This document shows, piece by piece, positions 10,236 through 21,150 of a stretch of 64,000 nucleotides of DNA; the first letter of the stretch is position 1; every line of letters starts with the position of its first letter. The DNA comes from Takakia lepidozioides (taxonomy: Eukaryota > Streptophyta > Takakiopsida > Takakiales > Takakiaceae), in assembly GCA_030704615.1 (NCBI GenBank), contig CM060732.1, forward strand, positions 560,001 to 624,000. Direction: 5' to 3'. The notes beneath the pieces were generated by a model, which had not been told where the DNA came from, ran no database searches, and saw nothing but the letters and a program-made list of their open reading frames with translations. The translations under genes were made by a program, and so were the position numbers.

Positions 10236-10781
10236 CACACTCCCAAGCCTAGATAGCATCTCTTTTGATACTAGGTTGCAACGAAAACTGGCTCGAGAAG
10301 CCATTAGAAATCAACTGCTAGGGAAAAACCCAGCACTGTGTCCAGAGTCAGACTCAGAGGCTAGAAGCCTAGACAAGATAAAGTGAGAAGGAGAGGACAC
10401 CAAAAGCTCTTCGGACGTCGAGTGTTCACGATTGGTTTCCCCTATATCTAGTCCCCCTTATACACCACCGGCCAGGTCCAGAAGTCCCATCAGTAGTGTC
10501 AACACACATTCCAGAACCTCCTGAGGTACCCATCGTGGTCCCAACAGGTTTACCCCCGCTAACGTTGCCCAAGCATTTGCCTTCGTTCTCCGGGGAAGCT
10601 CATGAAAATCCTGAGTATCATGTAAGAAATTTTATTCAATGTTGCTATTCTAACCAAGTGTTAAACAATGCCTATTGGTTGATATGGTTTCCCACTACCA
10701 TGAGGGGTAGGGCATCTACTTGGTATTGGCAACACGCTCCAGGTATATTCGTTACTTGGCAATTTACCTTATTGTGTATAC
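10236..10781 (+). pseudogene. Ty3/Gypsy gag fragment
   Basis: Reads SLDSISFDTRLQRKLAREA (10250-10320) and, further on, PLTLPKHLPSFSGEAHE followed by a YHVRNFIQCC helix and RGRASTWYWQHAPG, the typical retrotransposon gag pattern (conserved Trp, Phe and Trp-Tyr residues). It lies downstream of an integrase fragment, the reverse of normal gag-pol order, so this is a rearranged Gypsy remnant. It is cut at 10781 by the next LTR. Confidence 0.65.
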
Positions 10782-11509
10782 TGAAGCATCAGATTGCTTC
10801 AGTATCTACCAAGTTCCATTCACTCATCCATCCATTCCACAGCTTCACTCATGTGTCTCTACACAGTGTGATTGTATCGAATAAGTATCAGATTATGATT
10901 TATCAGGTATCAGGCCAATGCCATGGTGACTCTAATCTGCCCTACAGTATCACTACAGCTTTGCATGTAACAAGCATCTACTGTTCATCTTTCCTCCTTC
11001 ACCGTGCTCTCCATCCTTGCTCCTGTTCTTGCTCTCCGCCTGATCTCCTCTCATGCATGACCAAGAAGCGCTCCCCGTGAAGTGATCCCCTCCCTGGTGC
11101 TGCTCTGCCTAATCTACCTGCAAGCTGTTCCAACCGCCTAACTAACTAACTGTCACCCCTGAAGTAACACGTTCCCTTTGCAGATGTCATTCCCATACAG
11201 TAGTTCCCTGCTAATGATGAATATTCCCTCCGTGCGTTGTGATGGGCTGTGCCAAACTGTGTTGGGCTGTGACTGTGCTGAGCTGTGTCGGGCTGTGACT
11301 GGTTGCGCAAAGCTGTGTCGGGCTGTGATAAGCTGTGATAGACTGTGACGGGTTGTGTCGGGCTGTGATAACTCATGACTTGACTGTGTGAGCCTGTCTA
11401 CCACCCCTAAACCTGTGTGGCCTAAGTCTACCATCTGTAAGTCTGCACAAAATTAAGGGTACCCCACAGAACCCGTAAAAGCGTCCAAGTCCCAAACAAC
11501 CCTCTAACA
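10782..11509 (-). repeat. 3' LTR
   Basis: Shares long blocks with 14721-15618, such as CACAGTGTGATTGTATCG, AAGTATCAGATTATG and the TTAAGGGTACCC / CCTCTAACA end. It runs TGAAGC...TAACA on the plus strand. About 170 bp shorter than its partner, largely because of the internal GGCTGTG minisatellite. Confidence 0.75.
11218..11400. repeat. GGCTGTG minisatellite inside the 3' LTR
   Basis: Irregular tandem units of about 10 bp (GGCTGTGACT, GGCTGTGTCG, GGCTGTGATA). The 5' LTR has a longer, more regular version and an independent array lies at 19356-19512. Confidence 0.8.
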
Positions 11510-11526
11510 TTACCCCTCCCCCTCTC
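11510..11526 (-). other. Polypurine tract of the minus-strand LTR element
   Basis: On the minus strand the sequence reads GAGAGGGGGAGGGGTAA immediately before the 3' LTR, the expected primer for second-strand DNA synthesis. It fixes the element's orientation. Confidence 0.65.
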
Positions 11527-12210
11527 AAAAAGCCGTGTCCTCACGGTTTACTGCTTAGGATCAGCAAACCTTTGTGAGCGAGCACCCTTCTGACGGTGCG
11601 AGTCTCTTGAAGGGCTCTGTGTGCGAGCTCGAGCCCTGTCACTGGCTGATGGAGGTGATTGAGCACCAAATGGAAATGTCTGACCCGCCTGTGGTTGATA
11701 ACGAGGTAACCTCTCAGGCATAGGAGATCCCCATCATTTCTTCTCTGCCATCTGGAGTGCATAGTCCTCCGCCATGTCAAAAGGTTCCTCTGAAGAACCA
11801 GTAGTATCAGAATCATCTTCCCCCCGGAGGTGTTTTGGCGGCCAAACTTTAAGTGGCTCCTGCAGAATCCTGCGTGGCATACAATGTTGGCCCACCATGT
11901 CTGGAAGCTTAAACTATACTACTTGTTGTAAATGCTTGCAAGCAAAATGAGTGAACTCCCTAAACTCCTTGGCCGTATAGGCTGTGAGAGGTGTGCTAAT
12001 GACTTTGGAACAGTGTAAGTATTTCCAAGCTTCATGTCCCTTATAGAAAATATCATCAGGGCCCAATTTTTCTTTGACCAAGTTGTTCCAAGCCAAATTA
12101 AACCATGAACAAAGTTGGGAATCCGTGTGCATCATGACTTTTGCATCATAGAGATACATATGGGGTGGAATTGAAGGTAAGACCCAATGATCCCCACTGG
12201 AATAACTCAA
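11527..12210 (-). CDS. Unidentified ORF region downstream of gag in the LTR element (partial)
   Basis: The clearest frame is 11914-12210 on the minus strand (98 codons; contains SWFNLAWNNL and TAYTAKEFREFTHFAC). It may continue upstream into the N gap. A second frame at 11541-11816 is basic and weak. Neither matches reverse transcriptase, integrase or envelope motifs. This could be the end of a gag-only element's second ORF or decayed pol. Function not assignable. Confidence 0.3.
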
Positions 12211-12222
12211 AAATCGTGATTG

Positions 12223-12722
12223 NNNNNNNNNNNNNNNNNNNNNNNNNNNNNNNNNNNNNNNNNNNNNNNNNNNNNNNNNNNNNNNNNNNNNNNNNNNNNN
12301 NNNNNNNNNNNNNNNNNNNNNNNNNNNNNNNNNNNNNNNNNNNNNNNNNNNNNNNNNNNNNNNNNNNNNNNNNNNNNNNNNNNNNNNNNNNNNNNNNNNN
12401 NNNNNNNNNNNNNNNNNNNNNNNNNNNNNNNNNNNNNNNNNNNNNNNNNNNNNNNNNNNNNNNNNNNNNNNNNNNNNNNNNNNNNNNNNNNNNNNNNNNN
12501 NNNNNNNNNNNNNNNNNNNNNNNNNNNNNNNNNNNNNNNNNNNNNNNNNNNNNNNNNNNNNNNNNNNNNNNNNNNNNNNNNNNNNNNNNNNNNNNNNNNN
12601 NNNNNNNNNNNNNNNNNNNNNNNNNNNNNNNNNNNNNNNNNNNNNNNNNNNNNNNNNNNNNNNNNNNNNNNNNNNNNNNNNNNNNNNNNNNNNNNNNNNN
12701 NNNNNNNNNNNNNNNNNNNNNN
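12223..12722. other. Assembly gap (500 N)
   Basis: Exactly 500 Ns, the conventional size for a gap of unknown length. It interrupts the gag frame. Confidence 0.99.
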
Positions 12723-13922
12723 TGGTACTGCAGCCAGCTTTTTCATCATCAATTCCATCTTCTCCATATACTCTTCAACAGTTTCATGCTTCTTCTGCTT
12801 CAGCTGTTGTAAACTTCCATACACTTCATCCTCAGTTTTACTTGTCCTGAACCTATTTCGAAATGCTGTATTCAAGCCATTCCAGGTTAGGAAATGATTA
12901 TCAGGGAATCTTGCATACCATTCACTTGCTTTCTTGATAAGTGAACAAGGAAACAGTCTCATCTTGGCATCATCGCCATTCTCATTGTTCACTATACACA
13001 TGTGCTCAAATTGGCTAATGTGTACATCGGGATCCCCTTTTCCTGAATATATTGGAAAGGGTGGTTTTGCCCGTGTTGGTTGTAACGCCATCTGTGGCCC
13101 TACCTTCTGCCCACTGACAGGTGCTGGCACCCTTGCTGGTGCTGGTCCTTCTGGACCTGTTGTTTTTGTGGTGGATCTTCCACCAAGTGGTGGCCCTTGA
13201 GCACTCCTTGCTTCTGGCCCCACGATATTCACAGTATTCCCAGCTTCAGTTGCACTACTTCCCACACTCCCTGTCCCCCCAGAGCCAGATCCAGGCAGCC
13301 CGCCTGATCCCCCTGAGCCGACACCTTCGTTGGCCTGTGATCCAAGTGCTCCACTTGATCCAGGTCCAACGGGTTGGGATGTCCTGGTTGTAGTCTCAAC
13401 CTCAGCTGTTGGGTCTACTTCTTCATATTCTTCCTCTTCTAATTTCTTCTCTCTGTTTTCATCCTCCAAGTTCTGCCCTTGGGTTTCTTCTTCACTCATG
13501 TAACTCAACTGTAATGGTGTTGGAGAGTCTGAACTCTCCGTTGGCTCTGCCACATCCTCTTCTCCTTCTTCATCTTCTGCTTCAGAAACTGGAGTTCCTG
13601 CTTTTGGTGTTCCATGCCAACTCTTATCAAAGATTTCTGTCAAGTCTTTTATCCAAGGATGTACCTCAGATCTTTCACCTCGTGATTGATCTTCTTCCTG
13701 TACCAATTCCCTTAATCTTTCTTGCAAAGAAACAGAAGGAGTGGCATCCAACTCTAGTTCTTCCGGTATAGGTGATGCACTCTTTGATCTTGATGGTGTG
13801 AGAGGTCCAGATGATTCCCCTATGTCTATTCCTCTCTCCCAAAGATATGGATAATTAGCTTTCAGATAGCTTTCTCTTTTTGCTGAATATCTCTGTCGTC
13901 TAGCTTCTCTTTCATCACTCAT
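12723..13922 (-). CDS. Retrotransposon gag polyprotein, N-terminal part
   Basis: A frame of 400 codons before the gap. The N-terminus is charged and low-complexity (Glu-rich, Gly/Ser/Thr-rich). The capsid-like gag core follows at about residues 290-400: PPFPIYSGKGDPDVHISQFE, then a KMRLFPCSLIKKASEWYA helix, NHFLTWNGLNTAFRNRF and a VEEYMEKMELMM helix. This is the retrotransposon gag pattern, with the conserved W-Y and F residues, that forms the cytoplasmic particle. The frame is intact as far as the gap, unlike most coding sequence in this window, so the insertion may be young. The start MSDEREARRQ is the first in-frame methionine. Confidence 0.8.
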
Positions 13923-13943
13923 GTCCCATGTCTTTCATTTCTT

Positions 13944-14639
13944 TTAATGTGGCAATAACCAAAACTCTCTTCTGTAATATCTCTCGTATATGCCTGGGTT
14001 TCTTTCAAGCTTCAATGCACCCTTGGCTATACTTGAAGTCTCCGTTACCATATAACCATATGGCAAACAAGTCTGAAAAGCTGTTCTTGGTGTGAGTTTG
14101 ATCCACAAAATATCCTTTGGAATCCAATTCTTTACCAGTACAAGCTCTTCATGCATATGAGTATAAACATTCACCTTTCTTTCTTCCCAGCCTTCAAACT
14201 CTACTCGTTTAATGGATAGCAATGCTATCACATAAACCAATGTTGGTAACCAACGTGCTCTTCCTCTACAGGCTACCTGATAAATCTTTATCACTCCTTT
14301 CTCCAGACCCCATTCTGGATCAGCATCATGCACTCGTTTAAGAATATTTTCTTTACAACCGTCTGGCAATTCCAAGAACCTTTGAAAGAATTGTTTGGAC
14401 AATCTTTCTTCCTTCGTTCCACAGGGAATTTGATTCACTTCAAATTCTTTAATGGTCCAACCACCATGATCCCACCAGATGCCTGTCACATCTGGTTGTT
14501 CATGTCCCAGGTCCCCAGTATGGTCGCCAAATGTCGCGCGGCTTTTACTCACCCATCCCTTCGCTATCCGAGGCGGAAACTCCAAGATAGAAGAGTTGGA
14601 AATCTCTAAGTACTCAGCCCGCGCAGAACAATCAGTCAT
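13944..14639 (-). CDS. Unidentified ORF between 5' LTR and gag
   Basis: An intact 231-codon frame on the minus strand, ending 21 bp before gag begins. It starts MTDCSARAEYLEIS, contains WWDHGGWTIKEFEVNQIPCG and a LPDGCKENILKRVHDADPEW segment, and ends with FWLLPH. No family was recognised. An ORF ahead of gag is unusual for Ty3/Gypsy and may be a captured gene fragment or an element-specific protein. Its position just inside the 5' LTR makes it the likely first translated ORF. Confidence 0.45.
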   Translation of the reverse strand: MTDCSARAEYLEISNSSILEFPPRIAKGWVSKSRATFGDHTGDLGHEQPDVTGIWWDHGGWTIKEFEVNQIPCGTKEERLSKQFFQRFLELPDGCKENILKRVHDADPEWGLEKGVIKIYQVACRGRARWLPTLVYVIALLSIKRVEFEGWEERKVNVYTHMHEELVLVKNWIPKDILWIKLTPRTAFQTCLPYGYMVTETSSIAKGALKLERNPGIYERYYRREFWLLPH

Positions 14640-14720
14640 GACCTACAGCTAGTGTATCATGGGGGTGTTTCCTATTTGTTTCCCTTTCGCATTCATCTTA
14701 GCTACCTTACCATTGATAAT

Positions 14721-15618
14721 TAAGTATCAGTTTGCTTCATCAATCTATCGGTTTCCTTCACTCATCCATTCAATCCACAGCTTCACTCAGATCTCTCTAC
14801 ACAGTGTGATTGTATCGTATAAGTATCAGATTATGATTTATCAGGTATCAGGCCGAAGCCATTGTGTCTCTAATCTGCTCTACAATATCACTACAGCTTT
14901 GCATATAACAAGCATCTACTAATCCTCTTTCCTCCTTCACCGTGCTCTCCATCTTTGCTTCCGATCTCCGCTCCAGCCTGACTAAGAAGTCCTCCTCGAA
15001 TAATGATCCCCCTCAATTCCCCGTTTTCCCTTTCCCCGTTTATCTTCCTATCCGCAGTTCTAACCGTTTCCCTCACTAACCGTCGTCTGTGAACTAACAT
15101 GTTCCCTTCGCAGGTGTTGTTCCCCACAGTCGTTCCCTGTCCTACTCTTCGTTCCCTATGATCGTGACAGCTGTGTCAAGCTGTGACTGGCTGTGTGAAA
15201 CTGTGACGGGCTGTGACTGGCTGTGCGACTGTGTTTGGCTGTGTCGGGCTGTGACGGCTGTGTCGGCTGTGTCTGCTGTGTCTGCTGTGACGGGATGTGA
15301 CGGGATGTGTCGGCTGTGTTGGCTGTGTCTGCTGTGACGGGCTGTGACGGGCTGTGTCGGCTGTGTCGGCTGTGTCGGCTGTGACGGGCTGTGACGGGCT
15401 GTGTCGGCTGTGTCGGCTGTGACTGGCTGTGTTGGCTGTGTAGGCTGTGACTGGCTGTGTGGCTGTGTCGACTGTAACGGGCTGTGTTGGCTGTGTAACC
15501 CCCTTCTACAGTGCGCTGCTGTCACCCCTAAGGCTCCTGTTGGTCTCAGTCTGTGCAAAAATTAAGGGTACCCTACAGATCCCGTATAAGTGTCTAAGTC
15601 CCCTACAGTCCTCTAACA
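14721..15618 (-). repeat. 5' LTR
   Basis: Partner of 10782-11509. In minus orientation it starts TGTTAGAGGACTG at 15618. The inner end is less clear: TAAGTATCAG aligns to TGAAGCATCAG of the other LTR. Length about 898 bp. Confidence 0.7.
15170..15505. repeat. GGCTGTG minisatellite inside the 5' LTR
   Basis: More than 30 tandem units of 9-10 bp, GGCTGTGTC or GGCTGTGACG, on the plus strand. Expanded relative to the other LTR. Confidence 0.85.
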
Positions 15619-15870
15619 TAGCTGCAAAGCGTGAGCTGAGCTCACGCTTCAGGGAAGCGTGAGCGGCACAAATCTGCTGGAGAAGCAGGTCCTATAGGCA
15701 AGGATTGCAGGAAGAGGGCCTATTACCGTGGACAAAACAAAGGGGGCCACCATGCACCATGTCTGCAATGCCTGCACAAAAAGAGGAATATAAAAATATG
15801 GCAGATTTGAGCTCAGAATGATTGACACACTTTATTTCAATTCACAGATAGACGCTTACACTCAATGGCA
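15619..15870 (-). repeat. 3' terminal region of T-A
   Basis: Reverse complement of 59340-59598: shares GCGTGAGC units, TCTGCTGGAGAAGCAGGTCC, GGGCCTATTACCGTGG and CAATTCACAGATAGACGC. This establishes the 3' untranslated and terminal sequence for this T subfamily. Confidence 0.75.
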
Positions 15871-18800
15871 TGTCTATCTTGCATTCGTGATCTGCACCCG
15901 AAGCGACACGACGCACTGTTTTTCCATCTCTTTTTGTTGGGTGGGAGTTGGCACCGGGTGGAGGCATTGCCAGAGCATGTGGCACATCTGTGCCGACAGT
16001 GCATGAGGGCACCACCCGGGACTGTGCAAGATAGAACCCTCCCTCCTCCAGCATGCTTATCTCGGTTGATGACAGCGAAGTCCCAAGTTTCACAGGCCAA
16101 ATTGCGGGGGGAGGGGGCTTCATTATAACCGAAGGACAAATTGTTCCCTTGACGCATCATGCCATATCATCTGGGCAGAACCAGAACTTGTGGTCCTTTG
16201 ACTCCCCACTATGATAAGGTCGGAACAACCCTATGAATGTTGGAGCTGGAGTTCCCCTGGAGCCTGAGTTCCCCTGGAGCCTTTGCATATTTTTTATTTG
16301 CATTTCTTGAAAGAGGGGGTCCGAATTGCCATGCAAGCCACTCTAGATCCTGGTGGGGTGCGTTCTATATGCCACTCACTATCAATGCAATCAGATTCAT
16401 GCACCATGGCCACCACCTCCTCCAATGGGATTCCTGCTGCTGTGCTTGCATGATCTGCACCTGCTCCACTGGAGGAGGACCCACCTGGGAAGGAGCAGGC
16501 ACACGACTTAGTCTGCACTGGAGACACCCTTGGTACAGAGAAATTGACCCTGTCCGGCCGATGGGAATCTCCATCCGACCCTGGAGGAGTGTTCAATTTC
16601 CTTTTGCATGATCCAAATCTTTCCTCACCTTCCAAATGGGGGAGCCTTGATTGCAAAGGGGAGCCTTCAGTGCACCTGTTCAGAGCTCTGGCCAGCTTCG
16701 ATGGGTCTCCGGGCCTACTCGCAGCCCTTAGCATCAACAAAGTTGTATCAGGGCCCTTGCCTCCGCCCCGTCCCATCAGAAAATTGCCGTACCTGGTTTG
16801 TTGTGTAAGTGCCCGCACCATGTCATCAGCAGTGGCCACATATAAGTCACGTCCTGCTTTGGTAGACTGCTGCATCCAGGCGTTGTGAACAGTCTCCGCC
16901 AAATTACAGGATGGCATGTCGTCCAATTCCTCCAAGGACATGTCCTGCAGGAGGCATTGCATGGAAATGTGAGGAACGAAAGGAAATGGAAGAGGTTCTG
17001 CAAGTGACAATCCAACAACCCCAAATGAACAGGCATGATGCAAAGTGAAATTTGTGTTTTCGGGATTGAAGAGGCTTACCGTCGTCATGAAAGCTCCCCA
17101 CTATCTGTACCTGAAGTGCCAGAAAACCAACCAGTCCTCCAACTCCTTCAGGTGGATACCAGTAGCAGCACCAGAGGAGAACCACCAAGCCCGGATTGCT
17201 TGGTAAGTGCTCTCAGCTTCTCCCATTGAGGTGGCATTTTTGTACTTGAGGCAGAGCCTTCTGTGCTCCAACTGAAGGTCAAGGCGAATGCAATGCTTTG
17301 TATGACATGCCAGAGATTGACTCCAATGGAAGAGGCATGTGTGCTCCCTATTTTCCATTGGGACCTTAGGATCCCCCGAACCAAACACGCGCCGCACTGT
17401 ATTGAAATTTGCCTGTGCACTATCAGCCATGAAGCCCGCAAAATTTGTGTTCTGTATTCCATTGTGCTGCATGACGGCCAGGAGTGAATTCCACATGAGC
17501 ATCTGGGATTCAGTGTCCTCTGACTGCATATCACAAATTGCTATGGAGAGCACACATTGGTACGCTGGATCGTACACATGGCACGCCATGGTTGTCCAAC
17601 CCTTCACCCGTTTGCAGTGATCAAACATTAACCAACATTTTGCCAAATCTCCTCCAGGTTGCATTTGGCGGACAATGCTCACACCACTGCCTTCGTCCAC
17701 TGTGGACATCTTGAACAAATACACCTTGGACGAGCCCTGGCCAGGGAAGATACTGTTTTGAATGAATTCATAGCGACTCCTCCGTTTGAGGTCCATAATG
17801 TTGTCCATGAATCCAGCAGTGCCTGTGCCCACTCTGAGTGCATTCACCTGGTTTCGAATATTGGGAGAGCTCAACACGGAGAAATGGTCCATCACTACCT
17901 CAAGCAAATCTGCATCCTTGCAGAACCTGCACACAAAAGTATTGGTCTTGGGAGGGGCAAGCCCTGGGGTGAAAGGATTCAGGGGCACACCTTCCCACTC
18001 ACTTTTGTTTGGTTTAGCGTTGTTTCTCAGGCGAGGGCAAGAAATATTCACGCACTTACAATGCCCAACGCAGACCGACCTTCGAAATTTCAATCCAATG
18101 TCGTTGTGGATGTTCGACGTTTTTGTCCTGCACCAAGGGTGTCCGTCATGTTTCTTGACCATGCCCTGCAGAAGCCCAGCTAGTCCACTGGAAGACGTGG
18201 GAGGGTTGAGCTCAAACAAGATGTCCCCATCAAACTCTGCTGGCACGTATTGAACCCGCTGCACACAAAGGGACTCCCAATCAACAAAACGCAACTCGTT
18301 CTTGCACCCAGGCACCCCTGTGAGGGCTTTCAATTTCGGAATGACACTCGTTATCTCCTGCAACTCATCATCATCCAAGAATGGAGTCTGCATTGGCGGA
18401 GGAATCTCAGAAACATCCTCCGAGGACGAGTCTGAAAGAGTCACGAATGTAGTGGATGTGTGCTCACATCTTGTTTAACATGAACTGTGCCCTTCTGTTG
18501 CATGACCGATGCTGCAGCGCCAGGGGTAGCTACTGATCCTGCTGATTGTCTTCTCTCTTTTCCAAGGACCCGGTATGTGCCTGGAAGGACTCTCCACTTC
18601 CTTCCACACTCGCCAACCAATGGTTTCTCCAAGTGCCCAGAATCCAAATTCCCATCCTCGTCATACACCTCTTATTGAACAAGCAGAGAACCCAATTCCA
18701 AAGGGAACACTGTAACCAGCTCATCCTCATGAACAACTGCAAACCCATCGTCATCTACAGTGGCTGTCAGTGGAAGACTACCTGCATTGGAATGAAATCG

Positions 18801-18992
18801 AGCGAGTCTATCTCGCTCCCTGGACATGTTTTCGTACACTGACAGAAAGTTGCGATTCACAGAGGAATCCCCGAACTGATAGCCCGTAATTCTCGAAAGG
18901 GGATCCACCCCAAACAAACTGAGGTCAAAAAGGGTAGCACTGACCCAAAAACTGCGGGCGATGCATGCAAAGGATGTAGGAATGACATGCAC
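15836..18992 (-). pseudogene. Mutator-like transposase, internally deleted (T-A)
   Basis: Order on the minus strand: N-terminal domain (HEDELVTVFPLELGSL, WRVLPGTYRVLG) with a TAA replacing the lysine of T-B after SLLVQ; acidic SDSSSEDVSEI; KHDGHPWCRTKT zinc region; DDE core MFDHCKRVKGWTT, GFMADSAQANF, CLFHWSQSL; intron after the FMTT position; second exon from about 16949 with MPSCNLAETVHNAW, the glutamate-bearing motif. The 447-codon frame 17101-18444 is open. About 100 residues present in T-B (CVSVCHARMYQVAH through HILGDGDA) are deleted in frame at about 17918, removing the HxH ligands. TAG replaces glutamine in RYRQW near 17106. The SWIM finger is gone: the coding sequence jumps from HECK to the 3' untranslated region near 15880. 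Not expected to be active, but the core frame could still make a truncated protein. Confidence 0.75.
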
Positions 18993-19355
18993 CGAACTTC
19001 GCAGACAGCCACACTGAGAGACACCAACCAGAAAAACTGTTTTCTAAGACAAGCAGCCACAAGAAGCCATGCTGTATTTGGATGAAAAACAAACCCTGAA
19101 CATGACATAAAATCATCCATTATGGAAAGACGACAACAACCCTGGAGAGCAGTAAAGAGGAAGACCCCGAATCTAATGAGGTTGTGCTGTGCCAGAAGAG
19201 CACAGCACAAACACTGACACTCCGGGAGACACCTCGCATGATTGTGTGCAACACATGACCATTGCCGACACAACCCTTTATACCGAATGACCCCATTGCG
19301 ACGGTGACGGCGAAATGCAAACCGCAGGGCCGATCGTGTATGACCAAGGCGGGAA

Positions 19356-19512
19356 GTACAAGTGTCACACAGCCTATCACAGCCCATCACAACGTGACAC
19401 AGCCTATCACAACCCATCACAGTGTCACACAGCCTATCACAACCCATCACAGCGTGACACAGCCTATCACAGCCCATCACAGCCTATCACACCCCAACAC
19501 AGCCCATACAGA
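19356..19512. repeat. CACAGCC minisatellite
   Basis: Tandem CACAGCCTATCACAGCCCAT units with a basic period of about 10 bp. It is the reverse-strand form of the GGCTGTG repeat in the LTRs, but at a separate site right of T-A and absent from the corresponding flank of T-B. Confidence 0.85.
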
Positions 19513-19789
19513 TTACACAGTCCATAGGGTCAGTGACAGGTGGATGCGAATTAACGTTAGAAAAGTGGCCATCGAGTGAAGAGGAAGTTTGGAAGTCAAA
19601 CTTGGAGAATATGCCACGCGGAGAGGGGAAGTCGGGGGCATGTTTTGAAATGGACACGTGGCCACTAAGGCGTGGCACACCGCACTGCATCAATTGCAAA
19701 AAAAGGTCTCATCATGCAAACGGACAAATCAGGCCGTCAAAGTACCTACCCGGTACAGCAGCTAATACTACAAACCGGGAAGGCTGAAC
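19513..19789. other. Spacer with possible zinc-knuckle fragment
   Basis: No complete gene. A plus-strand frame reads HCINCKKRSHHANG, which resembles a retroviral-type zinc knuckle and may be a decayed gag or protease linker of the Gypsy element to the right. Confidence 0.25.
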
Positions 19790-21150
19790 GCCTAGGCCGA
19801 CCATCTCTCGCGGTTGTCAGAGAAGATAGGGGATGAGCCTATCGACGATGATTTTCCGGATGCCTTCTTATTCTCGATTGAGACGGTTCCTCCTTGGTAC
19901 GAGCACATTGCTCAGTATCTTAGCACCCTGGAATTTCCACCAGGAATGGATCGACACGCACGAAGACGACTTCGATTGCGCAGTATGAAGTTTGCCCTTG
20001 TGGGAGGGCAACTTTATAGGAGGGGATTGGATGGACTCTTGAGGCGATGCGTCACTCCAGAGGAGGTTCCCCAGATTTTAGAGTCAGCTCATGACAGCAT
20101 GTGCAAAGGACACTTTGCAGGGCGACTCACGGTCCAAAAGATTTTGAGGGCAGGATATTACTGACCCTCTATGTTCAAAGATGCCACATACATGTGCAAA
20201 AATGCAACTCTTACCAGAGGTACGCTAAAAGGGATAATAGGCTTGGAATGCCGTTAGTTCCCACTCTCCCCCTTGCTCCATTTGAGAAGTGGGGAATCGA
20301 CTACGTAGGGGAAGTACACCCCGCTTCAAGTCGACAAAATCGCTACATCATCGTAGCCACCGAGTATCTGACCAAGTGGGCAGAGGCCAAGGCGGTCAAG
20401 AGGGCCAACGCCCAGGTAACCGCCTCTTTCATTTACGAGAATATTATTTCCCGATTCGGATGCCCCAAGGAGATAGTGAGTGACAGGGGCTCTCACTTTA
20501 TTAACGACATCATCGAAGAAATGATGGCAGCATTCTCCATCAAGCATCGCAAGGCTACCCCCTATCACCCTCAGACAAGTGGTCAAGTAGAGCGCGCCAA
20601 TCAATCCTTGTGCAACATTCTCTCCAAAACAATTAGGGAGCACAAGCGGGACTGGGACACCAAGTTGATCTCAGCTTTGTGGGCGTTTTGCACTACACAT
20701 AAGGTAACCACTCGACACACCCCCTTTTCATTGGTTTACGGGGTGGAGTCCATTATGCCCATTGAAACAGAGATTCCCTCATTGCGACTGGCCATCACCG
20801 AGAGATTGGCAACATCCGAGTCCTTGAAATAACGACTCGAGATGCTGGAGGGGTTAGACGAGCTTCGGCAGGCAACAGCTCAACACATTGAGGCCGTCCA
20901 GCGAAGGAGGAAGGCTCGGTTTGACCTGAAGCGCAAAAAAAGATTTTTGATCCAGGAGATCTGGTATTATTGTTTGACAGTCGGAACGAGGAATTCAAGG
21001 CCAAGTTCGACTCATATTGGATGGGGCCCTATCTTGTCAAGACAGTCTTTGACAACGGCTCAGTACAATTGGAGACACTGAGGGGAGTGGAGTTCCCCAA
21101 TCTGGTGAACGGTGTCCGGTGCAAGCACTACTACATGTACTCCCTTTAAC
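19790..21150 (+). pseudogene. Ty3/Gypsy pol 3' part: RNase H end, integrase
   Basis: Starts at the RNase H end (ADHLSRL), then the integrase HHCC zinc region (ESAHDSMCKGHFAGRL; a TGA replaces the tryptophan of GYYW at 20162 and a frame change disrupts the CxxC). The catalytic core 20260-20830 is open: WGIDYVGEVHP with the first Asp, IVSDRGSHFIND with the second Asp, and the glutamate in YHPQTSGQVERANQ. The C-terminal part follows after a stop at 20830 and reads GDLVLLFDSRNEEFKAKF, SYWMGPYLVK and VRCKHYYMYSL with one frame change. Integrase inserts retrotransposon cDNA into nuclear DNA. The upstream two-thirds (gag, protease, reverse transcriptase) are missing from the window. Not functional as read. 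Confidence 0.85.

Larger units (their letters stand above)
10782..15618 (-). mobile_element. Minus-strand LTR retrotransposon with gag (TR-GAG-like or gapped Ty3/Gypsy)
   Basis: Two related direct repeats (10782-11509 and about 14721-15618) flank a 3.2-kb interior that includes a 500-N gap. In minus orientation the right copy is the 5' LTR and starts TGTTAGAGG. The left copy is the 3' LTR and is preceded by a polypurine tract. The interior encodes, in transcription order, an unknown ORF, then gag, then (after the gap) an ORF with no match. No protease, reverse transcriptase or integrase is visible; they could lie in the gap only if its true size exceeds 500 bp. Flanks (GTATAC left, TAGCT right) show no target duplication. 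Confidence 0.7.
15619..19329 (-). mobile_element. T-A: Mutator-like element, internally deleted
   Basis: Minus-strand copy closely similar to T-B (49403-53199). The 3' end at the left is a reversed GCTCACGC cluster next to the LTR element. At the right, similarity to T-B stops for both copies after ACCGCAGGG (19329 and 53199), so that is a shared boundary. In element orientation it would begin CCCTGCGGTTTGC. Confidence 0.65.

Noticed and set aside
12141-12897. ORFs spanning the N gap on the plus strand (and 62682-63404)
   Set aside because: They consist almost wholly of Ns; only the minus-strand gag frame at 12723-13922 has real coding content.
11218-15505. Coding ORFs across the GGCTGTG minisatellites (for example 15142-15558, minus strand)
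   Set aside because: Low-complexity translation of a 10-bp tandem repeat within LTRs.
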